Shown: positions 17,563 to 26,750, numbered from the stretch's first letter. The stretch is DNA of 64,000 nucleotides from Weissella muntiaci (GCF_008107635.1 NZ_SDGZ01000024.1:1-64000); one strand, 5' to 3'. The notes: generated by a model not told the origin, from the letters alone. Numbers and translations: made by a program.

Positions 17563-18243
17563 CTAGGCCAAAATCGCCTGCAAATCCCTTAGCTGATGCA
17601 CCTCATGTGTTGGTATGAATTCAGTTTGATTCGCCTCATTGCGCAAATTGACCCAAATGCGATCCAAACCAAAGTTTTGGGCTCCTTGAATATCTGCCGT
17701 TAAGCCATCCCCAATCATAACCGTTTTCGAACTTTGCATGCCACGCTCATGATCAAAGATATGTTGGAAGAATTCGGCAGCTGGTTTTGAGTGTCCAATC
17801 TCCTCTGAGGTATACACCGCATCAAAATAAATTCCTAACCCTGAATGACTAAGGCGTGCTTCTTGAGTTGCCTTAACTCCATTAGTACCAGCTAGAATCG
17901 TATAGTTCTGATCCACAAGCGCCCTTAGAATGGTATCGGCCTCCGGAACCTTTGCATAATTGGTATCTAGATAATGTCGATATTCCATCTCTAGTGTATG
18001 GCCGTCGACTGCCTGACCAAACTCCGCAAACAATTTTGCAAAGCGACCATCCAGCAATTTCGTTCGATCTGCACCTTGCTCAACTTGCCGCCATAGTTCA
18101 TGGTTAATCACATGGTATCGTTCCAAGGCTGAGGCCAAGTCACTAATTCCGTGCCCCGTCAAAACCATATCAAGTCCCAACTTTTCACCCGCCTTAAAAT
18201 CAAGCAATGTGTCATCTAAATCAAAAATCAAGTGCTTATACAT
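17563..18243 (-). CDS. YjjG/YfnB-type HAD hydrolase (pyrimidine 5'-nucleotidase family)
   Basis: 226 residues with the start chosen here. Motif I is 'HLIFDLDDTLLDF', with 'LAGTNGV' as motif II, Lys in 'GHSKPAAEFF' and 'VMIGDGLTADIQGAQNFG' as motif IV. The helical C1 cap fits the YjjG subfamily, which removes phosphate from noncanonical pyrimidine nucleotides. An ATG 24 bases further up (18267) is in frame but has no RBS; the G-run before 18243 serves this start. Confidence 0.8.
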   Translation of the reverse strand: MYKHLIFDLDDTLLDFKAGEKLGLDMVLTGHGISDLASALERYHVINHELWRQVEQGADRTKLLDGRFAKLFAEFGQAVDGHTLEMEYRHYLDTNYAKVPEADTILRALVDQNYTILAGTNGVKATQEARLSHSGLGIYFDAVYTSEEIGHSKPAAEFFQHIFDHERGMQSSKTVMIGDGLTADIQGAQNFGLDRIWVNLRNEANQTEFIPTHEVHQLRDLQAILA

Positions 18244-18341
18244 AGCCGCCCCCCCATTTTTACTCATTATCTACTATCATAACAAAAATCTTCAGTACAA
18301 TAACACGTCCGGCTCACCAAAGGAATTAATTTCAACATAAA

Positions 18342-18425
18342 AACAGTCCAAGAAGAATCCAATGTGATTTCCTGAGTAGTCAATATTAATTACTCAGACT
18401 CGACATTTTATTATCTTAGACTGTT
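18342..18425 (-). terminator. terminator region of the trehalose operon
   Basis: Outer stem AACAGTC (18342-18348) with GACTGTT (18419-18425) encloses a second hairpin, CTGAGTA (18372-18378) with TACTCAG (18391-18397). T-runs flank both sides, so it may work in both directions. Confidence 0.6.
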
Positions 18426-18439
18426 CAAATTTTTGTTTA

Positions 18440-19111
18440 CTAATCCAATGTTGCTTTAATTCGCGCTAACGTAACATCAGCAGTTGTTGCAAAATTAAGA
18501 TCTGCTTCGTGGAGTACCTTTGAATCACCAATTCCAATCGAAAGCTCACCCGCGGCATTGATTGACTTAATTCCTGCGGCTGAATCTTCTAAACCGATCA
18601 CCTTTTCCGGTGCCAATTCAATTGCTGCAGCGGCGGCGATAAAGATTGCCGGATCCGGCTTTCCCGCTGACAAGGATGCTGGATCAACAATTGCATCAAA
18701 ATACTTCTGCATACCCAAGCGCTCCACAATGAAAGGCGCATTCTTTGAAGCCGATGCAATACTCATCTTATATCCGGCCGTTTGTAGGCTTTCCAAAAAA
18801 TCAAGCATCCCGGGTAATGCATCTGCTGGCGTCAAAGTTGCAATTAAATTGCGATAATTATCATTTTTCTTCGTGGCCAACGCATCTCGAGCAGCCGCAT
18901 CATATTTTTCGGCAACATTTCCGTGCTCTAAAATCAGCTTTAATGACCCCATCCGGTCAATTCCTTTTAGTGCTTCTGCCAATTCATCGTCCCAAACTGT
19001 ACCGACCTCATCAGCGATTTGATGCCATGCGATCGCATGAAAACGTGCAGTGTCCGCAAGTACACCGTCCATGTCAAAAGCAAAACCTTCTATATCTTCA
19101 AACGCAACCAT
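18440..19111 (-). CDS. pgmB: beta-phosphoglucomutase
   Basis: 223 residues. HAD phosphatase fold with 'FAFDMDGVLADTARFH' (nucleophile Asp13, acid/base Asp15), helical cap, 'SIASASKNA' and 'GKPDPAIF', and 'VIGLEDSAAGIKSINAAG'. It converts beta-glucose 1-phosphate to glucose 6-phosphate. It follows the GH65 phosphorylase by 6 bases, so it handles that enzyme's product in the trehalose pathway. Confidence 0.93.
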   Translation of the reverse strand: MVAFEDIEGFAFDMDGVLADTARFHAIAWHQIADEVGTVWDDELAEALKGIDRMGSLKLILEHGNVAEKYDAAARDALATKKNDNYRNLIATLTPADALPGMLDFLESLQTAGYKMSIASASKNAPFIVERLGMQKYFDAIVDPASLSAGKPDPAIFIAAAAAIELAPEKVIGLEDSAAGIKSINAAGELSIGIGDSKVLHEADLNFATTADVTLARIKATLD

Positions 19112-19117
19112 AAAATG

Positions 19118-21466
19118 CTACCCCTTTGTGATTAATTCAGTTTGATTAGCTAGTAACATATAATCATGTCCAAAGACATTAACCGTGATTGGATGATCAG
19201 CAGTAATCGTGACCGTTTCTGCCGTCAATTCTAACTCCAGCCAGATTCCTCGATACTGCTGATGGAAACTTAACATCCGCCAAGATTCTGGTAATCTAGG
19301 CGCAATCATAACTTTCCCGTCGCGTAGACTTACGCCACCAAATTCGTTCTGCACGACCTCTAAGGTCTCACCCATCACACCGATATGCACACCTTCGGCA
19401 GTAGTACCACCTTGGATATCATAATAGTCAGAACCAATGGCAGTTGTCAGATACTCCAAGGCCTCTGTTTGATTATCTAAACTCACATCAATTCCAGCAA
19501 AAACAGGACGTGACGTTGTTGAACCGTGGACTGTTCGTTCCAAATAATATGTTTTGTTAATTGACAACCAGTCATTAGGTAATTCATATCCAAGCTGCTT
19601 TACCAACTGAGCCATCTTATCTGCTCCCAGATTATAAATCGTCATTAATACATCAGCTTGTTTTGCAACTTGATAATCATCTGGTGACAATCCTTCGGCC
19701 TTTAGCAAACGGTCAATCCGATGGATATCGCCGTATTTCTCTGTGTACTCAGCAAAATCGACGGCCTTCAAATCAAAATATCCTGCATACTGGGCGATCA
19801 CGCCTTGCTCATTAATCACTAGGGCCAACTTTTCAGCAACTTGCTCGGCCAATTTTAATAACTCCGAATCAAAATCACTTTTTTCAGCGATTGTGTCAAA
19901 GTTAACCGTCGACCGGTGTTGTAGCTCTAATAACCAATTCAGTGACCAAGTAACCATTAGGTTAGTGTAGGCATTGTCTGTAATGCCACCTTCATCAGCC
20001 TCTGGATAACCTTCGTGATACTCATCCGGGCCCATCACCCCAGCAATATGGTAACGACCGTCATCTCCTAATTCAGCTTTATTTAACCAAAACTTACTTG
20101 TCTCAAATAATATCTCTAGTCCACCTTGATTTAAGAAATCGTCGTCACCAGTTAATTGCGTGTAAACCCACATGTTATAAACAATTGCTAAAGAAATATG
20201 GCGTTGCCGTCGTGAATTATCAGGCTCCCATTCATTATTCACTGTATTCAAGTGAATATATTGCGCCTGCTCATCACCCAGCTGGCCCGACTGCCAAGGG
20301 AACATCGCTCCCTTTTCACCATCCACGAGTGCGTTCTTTTTAGCTGCTGCTAGACGATTGATTCGATACTGCAACAAATCACGAGCTGTTGCTGGATCAT
20401 TTGCTGCATAGTATGGAATTACAAATAATTCATCCCAGAAAATATGCCCTCGATATCCTTCACCAGTTAATCCGCGTGATCCAACAGAGACATCCAAATC
20501 CTTATTCGCATTATGCTGTGCCGCTTGTCGAATATGGAAAATATTCATCCGAATCATTCGTTGCATATCAGGATTATCGCTATCTAAACTAATATCTCCC
20601 TTTTGCCAAACCTGCTCCCAATAAGCCAGATTATTTTTCTGGATATCATCAAAGGAACTAGTGGCCAAGTCATTAGTAACTTGTTCCCGCGGCACCTTGA
20701 TCTCCAAAGAAGTCGCAATTGAGATGACTTTGGTTATCTTTACTGGCCGTCCAACTGACAATTTGAAATTTTCACGTGCCATTTGGAGCGCAGGATTCTC
20801 ACTCTTAACTAATTCGAATGCCCCAGTTGGCCCGTATGTTTTAGCCCCAACTACAAAATCAATTGCCGTTGTCCTAGTTTGTCCAAACATCAATTCGTTT
20901 TCAATTTTCTTGATTTCAAACTCTGATGACTCAAAGGCACGATAGCGTTCAACATTCTGATTCAACAAACTGCCATCAATCAAACTCTCAATAGTCATTT
21001 CACCGTCAAAATCGGCTGTTATCGTCAAAGCAATCCCAAAACGATGATACTCAAGCGGATCAACTACTTTTTTACTATCAATGGTTAATTTACCCTGAGC
21101 TACCTTAACTAAGAAATGTTCCGTTAATTCGCCTGTTTTAAAATCAAGCTGAGCTTTACGATCCACAATCGTTTCAGCATTAAAGATAACGGCTTGATCT
21201 GCCACATAGATGTTAAACAATTGTGGATTAGGCATATTCACCATATCTTCATTGACAACATCGCGTCCTGCGACAGCCGTATTTGTCTGATTGAATACCC
21301 CGGCGACGTACAGCCCTGGATAATGATCCTCATCAAATTTAGTGAAGACAGTCGCACCACGCCAACCAATGTAGCCATTGCCCAAGGTCAATAATGACTC
21401 CTGTCCATAAGCTCTTTTACCGCTTGCTAAACCGTTGTAAGTTAAAGTCCATGCTTCATCAACCAT
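19118..21466 (-). CDS. GH65 disaccharide phosphorylase, probably trehalose-6-phosphate phosphorylase
   Basis: 782 residues, typical of GH65. N-terminal beta-sandwich, an (alpha/alpha)6 barrel with 'RGLTGEGYRGHIFWDELF' and the active-site motif GPDEYHE at residues 479-485, then a small C-terminal beta domain. GH65 includes maltose, trehalose, kojibiose and trehalose-6-phosphate phosphorylases. The PTS genes just upstream deliver a phosphorylated sugar and pgmB follows, as in the Lactococcus lactis TrePP system. I therefore infer trehalose-6-P + phosphate to glucose-6-P + beta-glucose-1-P. The family is certain; the substrate is an inference. Confidence 0.85.
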   Translation of the reverse strand: MVDEAWTLTYNGLASGKRAYGQESLLTLGNGYIGWRGATVFTKFDEDHYPGLYVAGVFNQTNTAVAGRDVVNEDMVNMPNPQLFNIYVADQAVIFNAETIVDRKAQLDFKTGELTEHFLVKVAQGKLTIDSKKVVDPLEYHRFGIALTITADFDGEMTIESLIDGSLLNQNVERYRAFESSEFEIKKIENELMFGQTRTTAIDFVVGAKTYGPTGAFELVKSENPALQMARENFKLSVGRPVKITKVISIATSLEIKVPREQVTNDLATSSFDDIQKNNLAYWEQVWQKGDISLDSDNPDMQRMIRMNIFHIRQAAQHNANKDLDVSVGSRGLTGEGYRGHIFWDELFVIPYYAANDPATARDLLQYRINRLAAAKKNALVDGEKGAMFPWQSGQLGDEQAQYIHLNTVNNEWEPDNSRRQRHISLAIVYNMWVYTQLTGDDDFLNQGGLEILFETSKFWLNKAELGDDGRYHIAGVMGPDEYHEGYPEADEGGITDNAYTNLMVTWSLNWLLELQHRSTVNFDTIAEKSDFDSELLKLAEQVAEKLALVINEQGVIAQYAGYFDLKAVDFAEYTEKYGDIHRIDRLLKAEGLSPDDYQVAKQADVLMTIYNLGADKMAQLVKQLGYELPNDWLSINKTYYLERTVHGSTTSRPVFAGIDVSLDNQTEALEYLTTAIGSDYYDIQGGTTAEGVHIGVMGETLEVVQNEFGGVSLRDGKVMIAPRLPESWRMLSFHQQYRGIWLELELTAETVTITADHPITVNVFGHDYMLLANQTELITKG

Positions 21467-21491
21467 AATTCACCTATAACTCGCTTCCTGA

Positions 21492-23027
21492 TTACTTAAC
21501 CGCGTCTTTAAAGACATTCTTTTTCTCAACACCATCAGTTGCCACGTCGGTATCCTTGTAGCCGAAGAAATACACCCCGACAAAGGCCACAACCATTGTT
21601 ACAATCGTTGCAATCCAGAAGATCATAAAGTTATTTGGATTGTCCTTTGGTGAAGCAAAGTTAGGGAATCCAATCAATGATCCTGCGAAACCATACATAT
21701 GCAAATGCATGAATCCAGCCACACCTGCTCCAACGGCTGCCCCAATTGATGACATGATAAATACTCGACCGTACTTCAAGTTAATTCCATACATCGCAGG
21801 CTCGGTGACTCCCGCAAAAGCTGAAAGTGCACCAGAACCAGCCAGACCCTTCAAAGCTGTCTTACGCGTCTTGAAGAACACTGCCAAAGCACCAGTTCCT
21901 TGTGCCAACATCGTGAAGGAAACAATCATATTGATATTTGATTGTCCAGTTTGAGCAATTTGTTGAGTTAGAATTGGAATAACCATCCAATGCAAACCAA
22001 AGATCACCAAAACCTGATACAAACCGCCAATAATAAAGCTGGCAATTCCTAAGTTCAAATTCAACAAAGCTGTAATAACGGCTGCAATTCCTGAAGAAAT
22101 CACTGAGATTACAGGTCCAACAGCGATCAATACAATTGATCCAACCACAAATAGAGTAATCATTGGTTGGAAGATTGGCCGTAATGCTAATGGCAAGTGC
22201 TCTTTCAACCAGTTGCCAATTGGACGTGCCAACCATGCCGCAAAGATAATTGGGAAGATTGTGTAAGCATATGATGGAATGTTGATTGGCAGTCCCAGAT
22301 AGGTCGCATTTAGCGGAACATTGAACAAATGTCCAACCAAAGCGGGTGTTACAATCTTGCCGTTCACGATATGCGCAGTCGTTAAGTTTTGAATTGCAGG
22401 GTGAATCATTAATCCACCAATCGCTGCAACCACGTATGGATCCGACTTCAACTGCTTAGCGGCTGAGAAGCCAACCAACACAGGCAAGAAGTAGAATGGC
22501 GCCATTGCCATTGATGACAAGATTGCGTACGTATCTGAAGCTGGATTGATCCAGTGTAACAATGTTGGATCCGACAACAAGGTTAAGAGTCCGTTGATCA
22601 TACCTCCTGCCGCTAGCAAGCCAATAATCGGAATCATTGAGCCTGTGATCGTACCAACTAACCCTTGAAAGGCTCGTACCAGAATATTTTTCTGTGGCCC
22701 GTTTCCATTACTTTGGCCACCAGTTGCCGCCATTGCAGCATCGGTTGCATCATCATCCGTTACCTGACTCCCTAACTGATCAACCACTTCGTCATAAACA
22801 TCGGCAACTGCTTGACCAATTACAACTTGGTATTGTCCAAGACTCTCGTTATAAACAGAACCCGCAACGCCGTCTAAGCTTTGAATTGCCTGTGTATCAG
22901 CCTTATCCTTGTCTTTCAAATAAAAACGTAAACGTGTCACACAGTGGATTACCTTATCAACATTTTCCTCGCCACCAACACCATTAATAATTTCAGATGC
23001 TAAGCCCGTGTAATCTTTCTTTGCCAT
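21492..23027 (-). CDS. treB: PTS trehalose-type EIIBC component
   Basis: 511 residues from the ATG at 23027, which follows an AGGAGAAAAGGA-type RBS. A start 63 bases earlier would add 21 residues and overlap crr without an RBS. IIB domain (residues 1-90) with the phosphorylated Cys29 in 'KVIHCVTRLRF', a linker, then a hydrophobic IIC domain of about ten segments with 'GVTEPAMYGINLKYG' near residue 400. It imports and phosphorylates the sugar. Trehalose is inferred from the neighbouring treR and GH65 genes; sucrose-type EIIBC looks similar. Confidence 0.88.
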   Translation of the reverse strand: MAKKDYTGLASEIINGVGGEENVDKVIHCVTRLRFYLKDKDKADTQAIQSLDGVAGSVYNESLGQYQVVIGQAVADVYDEVVDQLGSQVTDDDATDAAMAATGGQSNGNGPQKNILVRAFQGLVGTITGSMIPIIGLLAAGGMINGLLTLLSDPTLLHWINPASDTYAILSSMAMAPFYFLPVLVGFSAAKQLKSDPYVVAAIGGLMIHPAIQNLTTAHIVNGKIVTPALVGHLFNVPLNATYLGLPINIPSYAYTIFPIIFAAWLARPIGNWLKEHLPLALRPIFQPMITLFVVGSIVLIAVGPVISVISSGIAAVITALLNLNLGIASFIIGGLYQVLVIFGLHWMVIPILTQQIAQTGQSNINMIVSFTMLAQGTGALAVFFKTRKTALKGLAGSGALSAFAGVTEPAMYGINLKYGRVFIMSSIGAAVGAGVAGFMHLHMYGFAGSLIGFPNFASPKDNPNNFMIFWIATIVTMVVAFVGVYFFGYKDTDVATDGVEKKNVFKDAVK

Positions 23028-23043
23028 TTCCTTTTCTCCTACC

Positions 23044-23529
23044 CTACTTTGCAGTTGCTTGACCAACCACAGCGCCACCATAGACTTCACCTACTGTCAC
23101 ATTCAGCTGATCAAGCCGATCGGCAGTATTTGTAATTAATACCATTGTTGTTTTAGGCAGCCCAGCCTTTTCAACTTGGTCCCAATCTGCGGCTCCGAGT
23201 GTCTGTCCGCCTTCAACAAGTTCACCTTCAGTCACCTTAATCGTAAATGGTGCTCCATTTAAGGAAACTGTATCAATCCCCATGTGTAGCAAGACTTCTA
23301 AGCCGTCAAATCTTGTAATTCCAATCGCATGCCCTTGTAGCATCGTAATTCGGCCTGCAACCGGTGCAACGATTTCTTGAGCACTAGGTTCAACGGCAAA
23401 ACCATCACCCATCATTTTGCCAGCAAAGACGGGATCTGATACTGCGCTTAGCTCAATAACATTTCCTGTCACTGGTGAATATAGAGCTTCATCTTCTGCT
23501 GGTGTTGCTTTCTTTCCAAAACCAAACAT
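23044..23529 (-). CDS. PTS glucose-family EIIA component
   Basis: 161 residues. 'SPVTGNVIELSAVSDPVFAGKMMGDGFAVEP' region is the IIA-Glc signature. The active His82 lies in 'VLLHMGIDTVSLNG' and the second His67 in 'QGHAIG'. It passes phosphate from HPr to the EIIB Cys of the EIIBC encoded 16 bases downstream. A dedicated EIIA inside the operon means the transporter does not depend on a shared one. Confidence 0.92.
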   Translation of the reverse strand: MFGFGKKATPAEDEALYSPVTGNVIELSAVSDPVFAGKMMGDGFAVEPSAQEIVAPVAGRITMLQGHAIGITRFDGLEVLLHMGIDTVSLNGAPFTIKVTEGELVEGGQTLGAADWDQVEKAGLPKTTMVLITNTADRLDQLNVTVGEVYGGAVVGQATAK

Positions 23530-23541
23530 TTATTCTCTCCT

Positions 23542-24249
23542 CTACTTACGACGGCGGGCAAACTCAATACTTGTAAAGCGGTCTGCACGATGCCGCGACT
23601 CCGTGAATGATAACAACCGATTATCAGTTAGGTGGGTTTCACTGCGGATAACTACCATTGGAATATCTTCTGAGATCTGCAATAATCGCCGATCTTCAGC
23701 TGACGCCGTTTCAATCGTAATATGCTTAACCGCATAGTCGATCTGCAAACCTAACTGATTCTCAAAATAATTAAATAATGAATCCTGCGCTGCTGATTTT
23801 GGGACAGTTTCAACAACTTCAGGATTGATGTAGTCATAGTCCAATACCATCGGATCGCCATCGACATTTCGCCGTCGGACCACTTGAATACTCAAACCAG
23901 ATGCAGCCTTCTCAAATTGCAATTCCTGCGGAATCATAACTTGTTCTTGGATCCGCAAAACATCGTTTGTTGACTCCAAATGCATCTCTTCTACTAACTC
24001 TCGGTAGCTCTCGATCATTGATACCGGAAAAGCAAAATGCTTTCGGTCAAGTACGAGGGTCCCTTTACCCTTTAAGCGTTGAACATAACCGTCTTCAGCT
24101 AACGCCCCAACTGCCTTACGAACAGTTTCGCGTGAAACCTGATAGCGCATGACAAACTTCGTGTCACTTGGTAAGTAATCACCCGGCTGATATTTCCCAG
24201 TCCTTAAATCTGATAACACATCTTGATAAATCCTTTGGTATTTATCCAT
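23542..24249 (-). CDS. treR: GntR-family repressor TreR
   Basis: 235 residues. N-terminal winged helix-turn-helix of the GntR/HutC type ('GDYLPSDTKFVMRYQVSRETVRKAVGALAEDGY' region, residues 23-56) and a C-terminal UTRA sugar-phosphate-binding domain ('VVRRRNVDGDPMVLDYDYI'). TreR binds trehalose-6-P and releases its operator. It is the first gene of the operon, so it is autoregulated if the operator at 24281-24291 is real. RBS GAAGGAG. Confidence 0.9.
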   Translation of the reverse strand: MDKYQRIYQDVLSDLRTGKYQPGDYLPSDTKFVMRYQVSRETVRKAVGALAEDGYVQRLKGKGTLVLDRKHFAFPVSMIESYRELVEEMHLESTNDVLRIQEQVMIPQELQFEKAASGLSIQVVRRRNVDGDPMVLDYDYINPEVVETVPKSAAQDSLFNYFENQLGLQIDYAVKHITIETASAEDRRLLQISEDIPMVVIRSETHLTDNRLLSFTESRHRADRFTSIEFARRRK

Positions 24250-24279
24250 TTCCGAGTCTCCTTCCTAAATGACAGTATT

Positions 24280-24309
24280 ATTGTATATCAACATTGTAAG
24301 CGATTTCAA
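24280..24309 (-). promoter_or_regulatory. promoter of the trehalose operon with TreR-operator-like site
   Basis: On the minus strand TTGAAA, 18 bases, TACAAT. The -10 region is covered by TTGTATATCAA (24281-24291), one base off the known B. subtilis-type tre operator TTGTATATACAA in its core. Binding there would block RNA polymerase. Confidence 0.6.
24295..24308. promoter_or_regulatory. cre site (CcpA binding) in the trehalose promoter
   Basis: Minus strand TGAAATCGCTTACA matches the cre consensus TGWAARCGYTWNCW at 13 of 14 positions. It overlaps the -35 box, the usual layout for carbon catabolite repression. Confidence 0.7.
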
Positions 24310-24532
24310 CGCCTTGGCTGTGGGCTTTAACTGATTTGACTAGGCAGGTTCACTGGAAACCTTGATCTATCAATAATCATTAACTAGACAACTTTCCAAG
24401 TTAATTTTAAGTTTAGTGACCAAAAACGCTTCTCATCCTCTAGTAATATTTAGTTAATATGCTTAATATTTAAATAGTCTTAATAAACATCAGCAGTCAA
24501 CCATTCATTGACATTTAATCAGTAATTCCAGA
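24310..24532. other. gene-free spacer between treR promoter and glmS terminator
   Basis: AT-rich sequence without a supported gene. On the minus strand there is a TTGACT box near 24515 with a TATTTA box 18 bases on, but the only start codon with an RBS behind it (AGAGG near 24435) opens a 7-codon frame. I see no known RNA element. Confidence 0.4.
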
Positions 24533-24599
24533 CAAAAAAAACGCTATCCATTTAAGCTTGTTAATCCCAATGTGACTAACAGGCTAAATAGATAGCGTT
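24533..24599 (-). terminator. terminator of glmS
   Basis: A long stem, AACGCTATC-ATTTA-AGC with the matching arm TAAAT-GATAGCGTT (one mismatch), with a structured loop, ends at 24540 and is followed on the minus strand by TTTTTTTGTC. Confidence 0.85.
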
Positions 24600-24615
24600 C
24601 TAAACAAATTTAATT

Positions 24616-26445
24616 TTATTGTACTGTAACCGACTTTGCCAAGTTACGTGGACGGTCAACATCAAGACCACGTCCCAAGGAAGTATAATATGCCAACAAT
24701 TGCGTTGGTACAACCGACAGCAATGGCGATAACAAATCAATCGTATCAGGCAAAACATAATTGTCATTGGCCTTAGCAATTGACTTGGAAACAATTGTGT
24801 AAGCCTTAGCTCCACGAGCTTGTGTCTCAGCCAAATTCCCACGCGTTAGCAAGGCCATTTTAGGTTGTGTCATCAAGGCAATCACTGGCGTTCCCTTCTC
24901 GATCAAAGCAAGTGTACCATGCTTCAATTCACCGGCCGCAAAGCCTTCCGCCTGAACATACGAGATTTCCTTCAACTTCAAAGCAGCCTCAAGTGAAACA
25001 GCTGAATCAACTCCCCGTCCAATATAAAAGGCGCTTTGTGCAGGTACTAGTAACTCCTCAGCAACTTGCTTGAAAGTTTCCTTATCATCAACGATTCCTT
25101 GGATATCAACCGCAATCTTTGACAATTCTTGCTCTAGGTCAAAACCAAGTTGGGCTTGATCGGCAACTGCATATGCCAACATTGCTTCCAAGGTTACTTG
25201 TGCAATATATGCCTTGGTTGAAGCGACCGCAATTTCTGGTCCAGCCAAAAGTGGCAAAGCATAGGTTGCCTCACGCCATAACGTTGATTTCTCAACATTG
25301 GTCAAAGTCAAAGAATGGTGTCCTTGAGCATTGATCTGTTGTAATACTTCTCGAGAATCAGCCGTCTCACCAGATTGTGACAAGAAGATAAAGAATGGCT
25401 TCTCTGACAACAAAGGTTGCTCGTAGGCAAACTCAGAAGAGATATGCACTTCGGTTGGCTTGCCTGACCATTGTTCGAACATCCGCCCACCAACTAAGCC
25501 GGCATGGTATGAAGTTCCTGCAGCAATAATATATAAGCGATCAGCTTCACGAATTTCGCGCAAGATTTCTGAGCCAAATTGCACATGCTTATCTGCATCA
25601 AAGTAGCGTGACAAAAGGTTTCGAATCACAATTGGTTGCTCATCAATTTCTTTTAGCATGTAGAAGGGATACGTTCCCTTGTCTGTCTCTGAAGCGTCAA
25701 TATCCAAGTGGAAAGGTTCCCGAGTAACCGTTGCACCATGCTCGTCAAATAACTTAACTTCGCTAGGATCAACAATTGCAACTTCACCATCATGTAACTC
25801 AAGAAAATCTTTTGTTTGATCCAGTACTGCAATTGCGTCAGATGTCACGACATTAAAGTCTTTTCCCAAACCAATTAGCAATGGTGACTTGCGCTTGGCA
25901 ACATACATCCGTTCTGGCTCAGTCTGATCCATCAGCAAAAATCCATAGGCTGACTCAGAATCATTGGAGAACAAAGTCAAAGCCTTATTAAAGGCATCAA
26001 AAGTCGATAGTCCCTCATCAGCTACTAATTTGGCGATTACTTGAACGCCAACCTCTGTGTCTGTATCAGAATGTAGCTCAACATCTTTCAACATCGTCTC
26101 TTTTAGTTCTTCGTAATTTTCAATCACGCCATTATGTACTAAGTAGAAACGACCGTCATTTGACATGTGGGGATGAGCATTCTCAACTGATGGCTCACCA
26201 TGAGTTGCCCAACGGGTGTGCGCAATACCGGTTGTACCTGAAACATGCTTTGTTGCTACTAAAGCCTCAAGGTCCGCAACTCGTCCTTTCTCACGAACTA
26301 ATTGATCCATGCCTTCATCAGAATTTGGTACAAAAATACCTGCAGAATCATAACCGCGATATTCTAGCTTTTCTAATCCTTTAAGCAATACTGGTGAAGA
26401 TTGATAATTTAAACTCGTGAAACCAACAATTCCGCAATACAACAT
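24616..26445 (-). CDS. glmS: glutamine-fructose-6-phosphate aminotransferase GlmS
   Basis: 609 residues. It makes glucosamine-6-P for peptidoglycan. The N-terminal glutaminase domain has 'HTRWATHGEPS' and 'HNGVIENYEEL'. Two SIS domains follow ('GTSYHAGLVGGRM', 'SQSGETADSREVL'), and the C-terminus 'DRPRNLAKSVTVQ' is canonical. The nucleophile Cys normally follows the initiator Met, but here the protein begins Met-Leu-Tyr-Cys-Gly-Ile-Val-Gly. The codon before TGC is TAT, so no start codon can put Cys next to Met. RBS AAAGGAG is 5 bases before ATG. The leader is about 55 bases, too short for a glmS ribozyme. Confidence 0.95.
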   Translation of the reverse strand: MLYCGIVGFTSLNYQSSPVLLKGLEKLEYRGYDSAGIFVPNSDEGMDQLVREKGRVADLEALVATKHVSGTTGIAHTRWATHGEPSVENAHPHMSNDGRFYLVHNGVIENYEELKETMLKDVELHSDTDTEVGVQVIAKLVADEGLSTFDAFNKALTLFSNDSESAYGFLLMDQTEPERMYVAKRKSPLLIGLGKDFNVVTSDAIAVLDQTKDFLELHDGEVAIVDPSEVKLFDEHGATVTREPFHLDIDASETDKGTYPFYMLKEIDEQPIVIRNLLSRYFDADKHVQFGSEILREIREADRLYIIAAGTSYHAGLVGGRMFEQWSGKPTEVHISSEFAYEQPLLSEKPFFIFLSQSGETADSREVLQQINAQGHHSLTLTNVEKSTLWREATYALPLLAGPEIAVASTKAYIAQVTLEAMLAYAVADQAQLGFDLEQELSKIAVDIQGIVDDKETFKQVAEELLVPAQSAFYIGRGVDSAVSLEAALKLKEISYVQAEGFAAGELKHGTLALIEKGTPVIALMTQPKMALLTRGNLAETQARGAKAYTIVSKSIAKANDNYVLPDTIDLLSPLLSVVPTQLLAYYTSLGRGLDVDRPRNLAKSVTVQ

Positions 26446-26507
26446 ACTTACTCCTTTTTCGAAACGGTCTATATAAATTATTTTTCATTTTTTTAATCAA
26501 TACGGCT

Positions 26508-26536
26508 ATTATCCACGCTGTAGCACGGAATGTCAA
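26508..26536 (-). promoter_or_regulatory. strong sigma-A promoter of glmS
   Basis: On the minus strand TTGACA, 17 bases, GATAAT. The spacer holds an imperfect dyad, CCGTGCTACAGCGTGG. Confidence 0.8.
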
Positions 26537-26711
26537 TTTTCTTTAAGCCCGTGTTCTAAAATTGGTATAGGTCAATTTCTATGTAATATTTGAAAAATAT
26601 TTAATCTTGGTCAGTCGATTGTCATTCAGAATAATGGCTCCAATACTAGTAACGCAAATTGATCATCTGCTTTGAGCCAGATCAACCATATCGTTGATTT
26701 ATACAAAATTA

Positions 26712-26745
26712 ATAAAAAAATGCTAGTCCAAATTTGGACTAGCAT
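26712..26745 (-). terminator. terminator of the ftsW-sepM block
   Basis: Perfect 26-base palindrome (26720-26745, ATGCTAGTCCAAA and its complement) followed by TTTTTTTATT on the minus strand. The 160 bases between here and the glmS promoter hold no gene, only two small dyads near 26660-26700. Confidence 0.85.
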
Positions 26746-26750
26746 AACCC

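Noticed and set aside
26446-26507. glmS ribozyme in the glmS leader
   Set aside because: The leader from the strong promoter to the ATG is about 55 bases, too short, and no ribozyme core sequence is visible.
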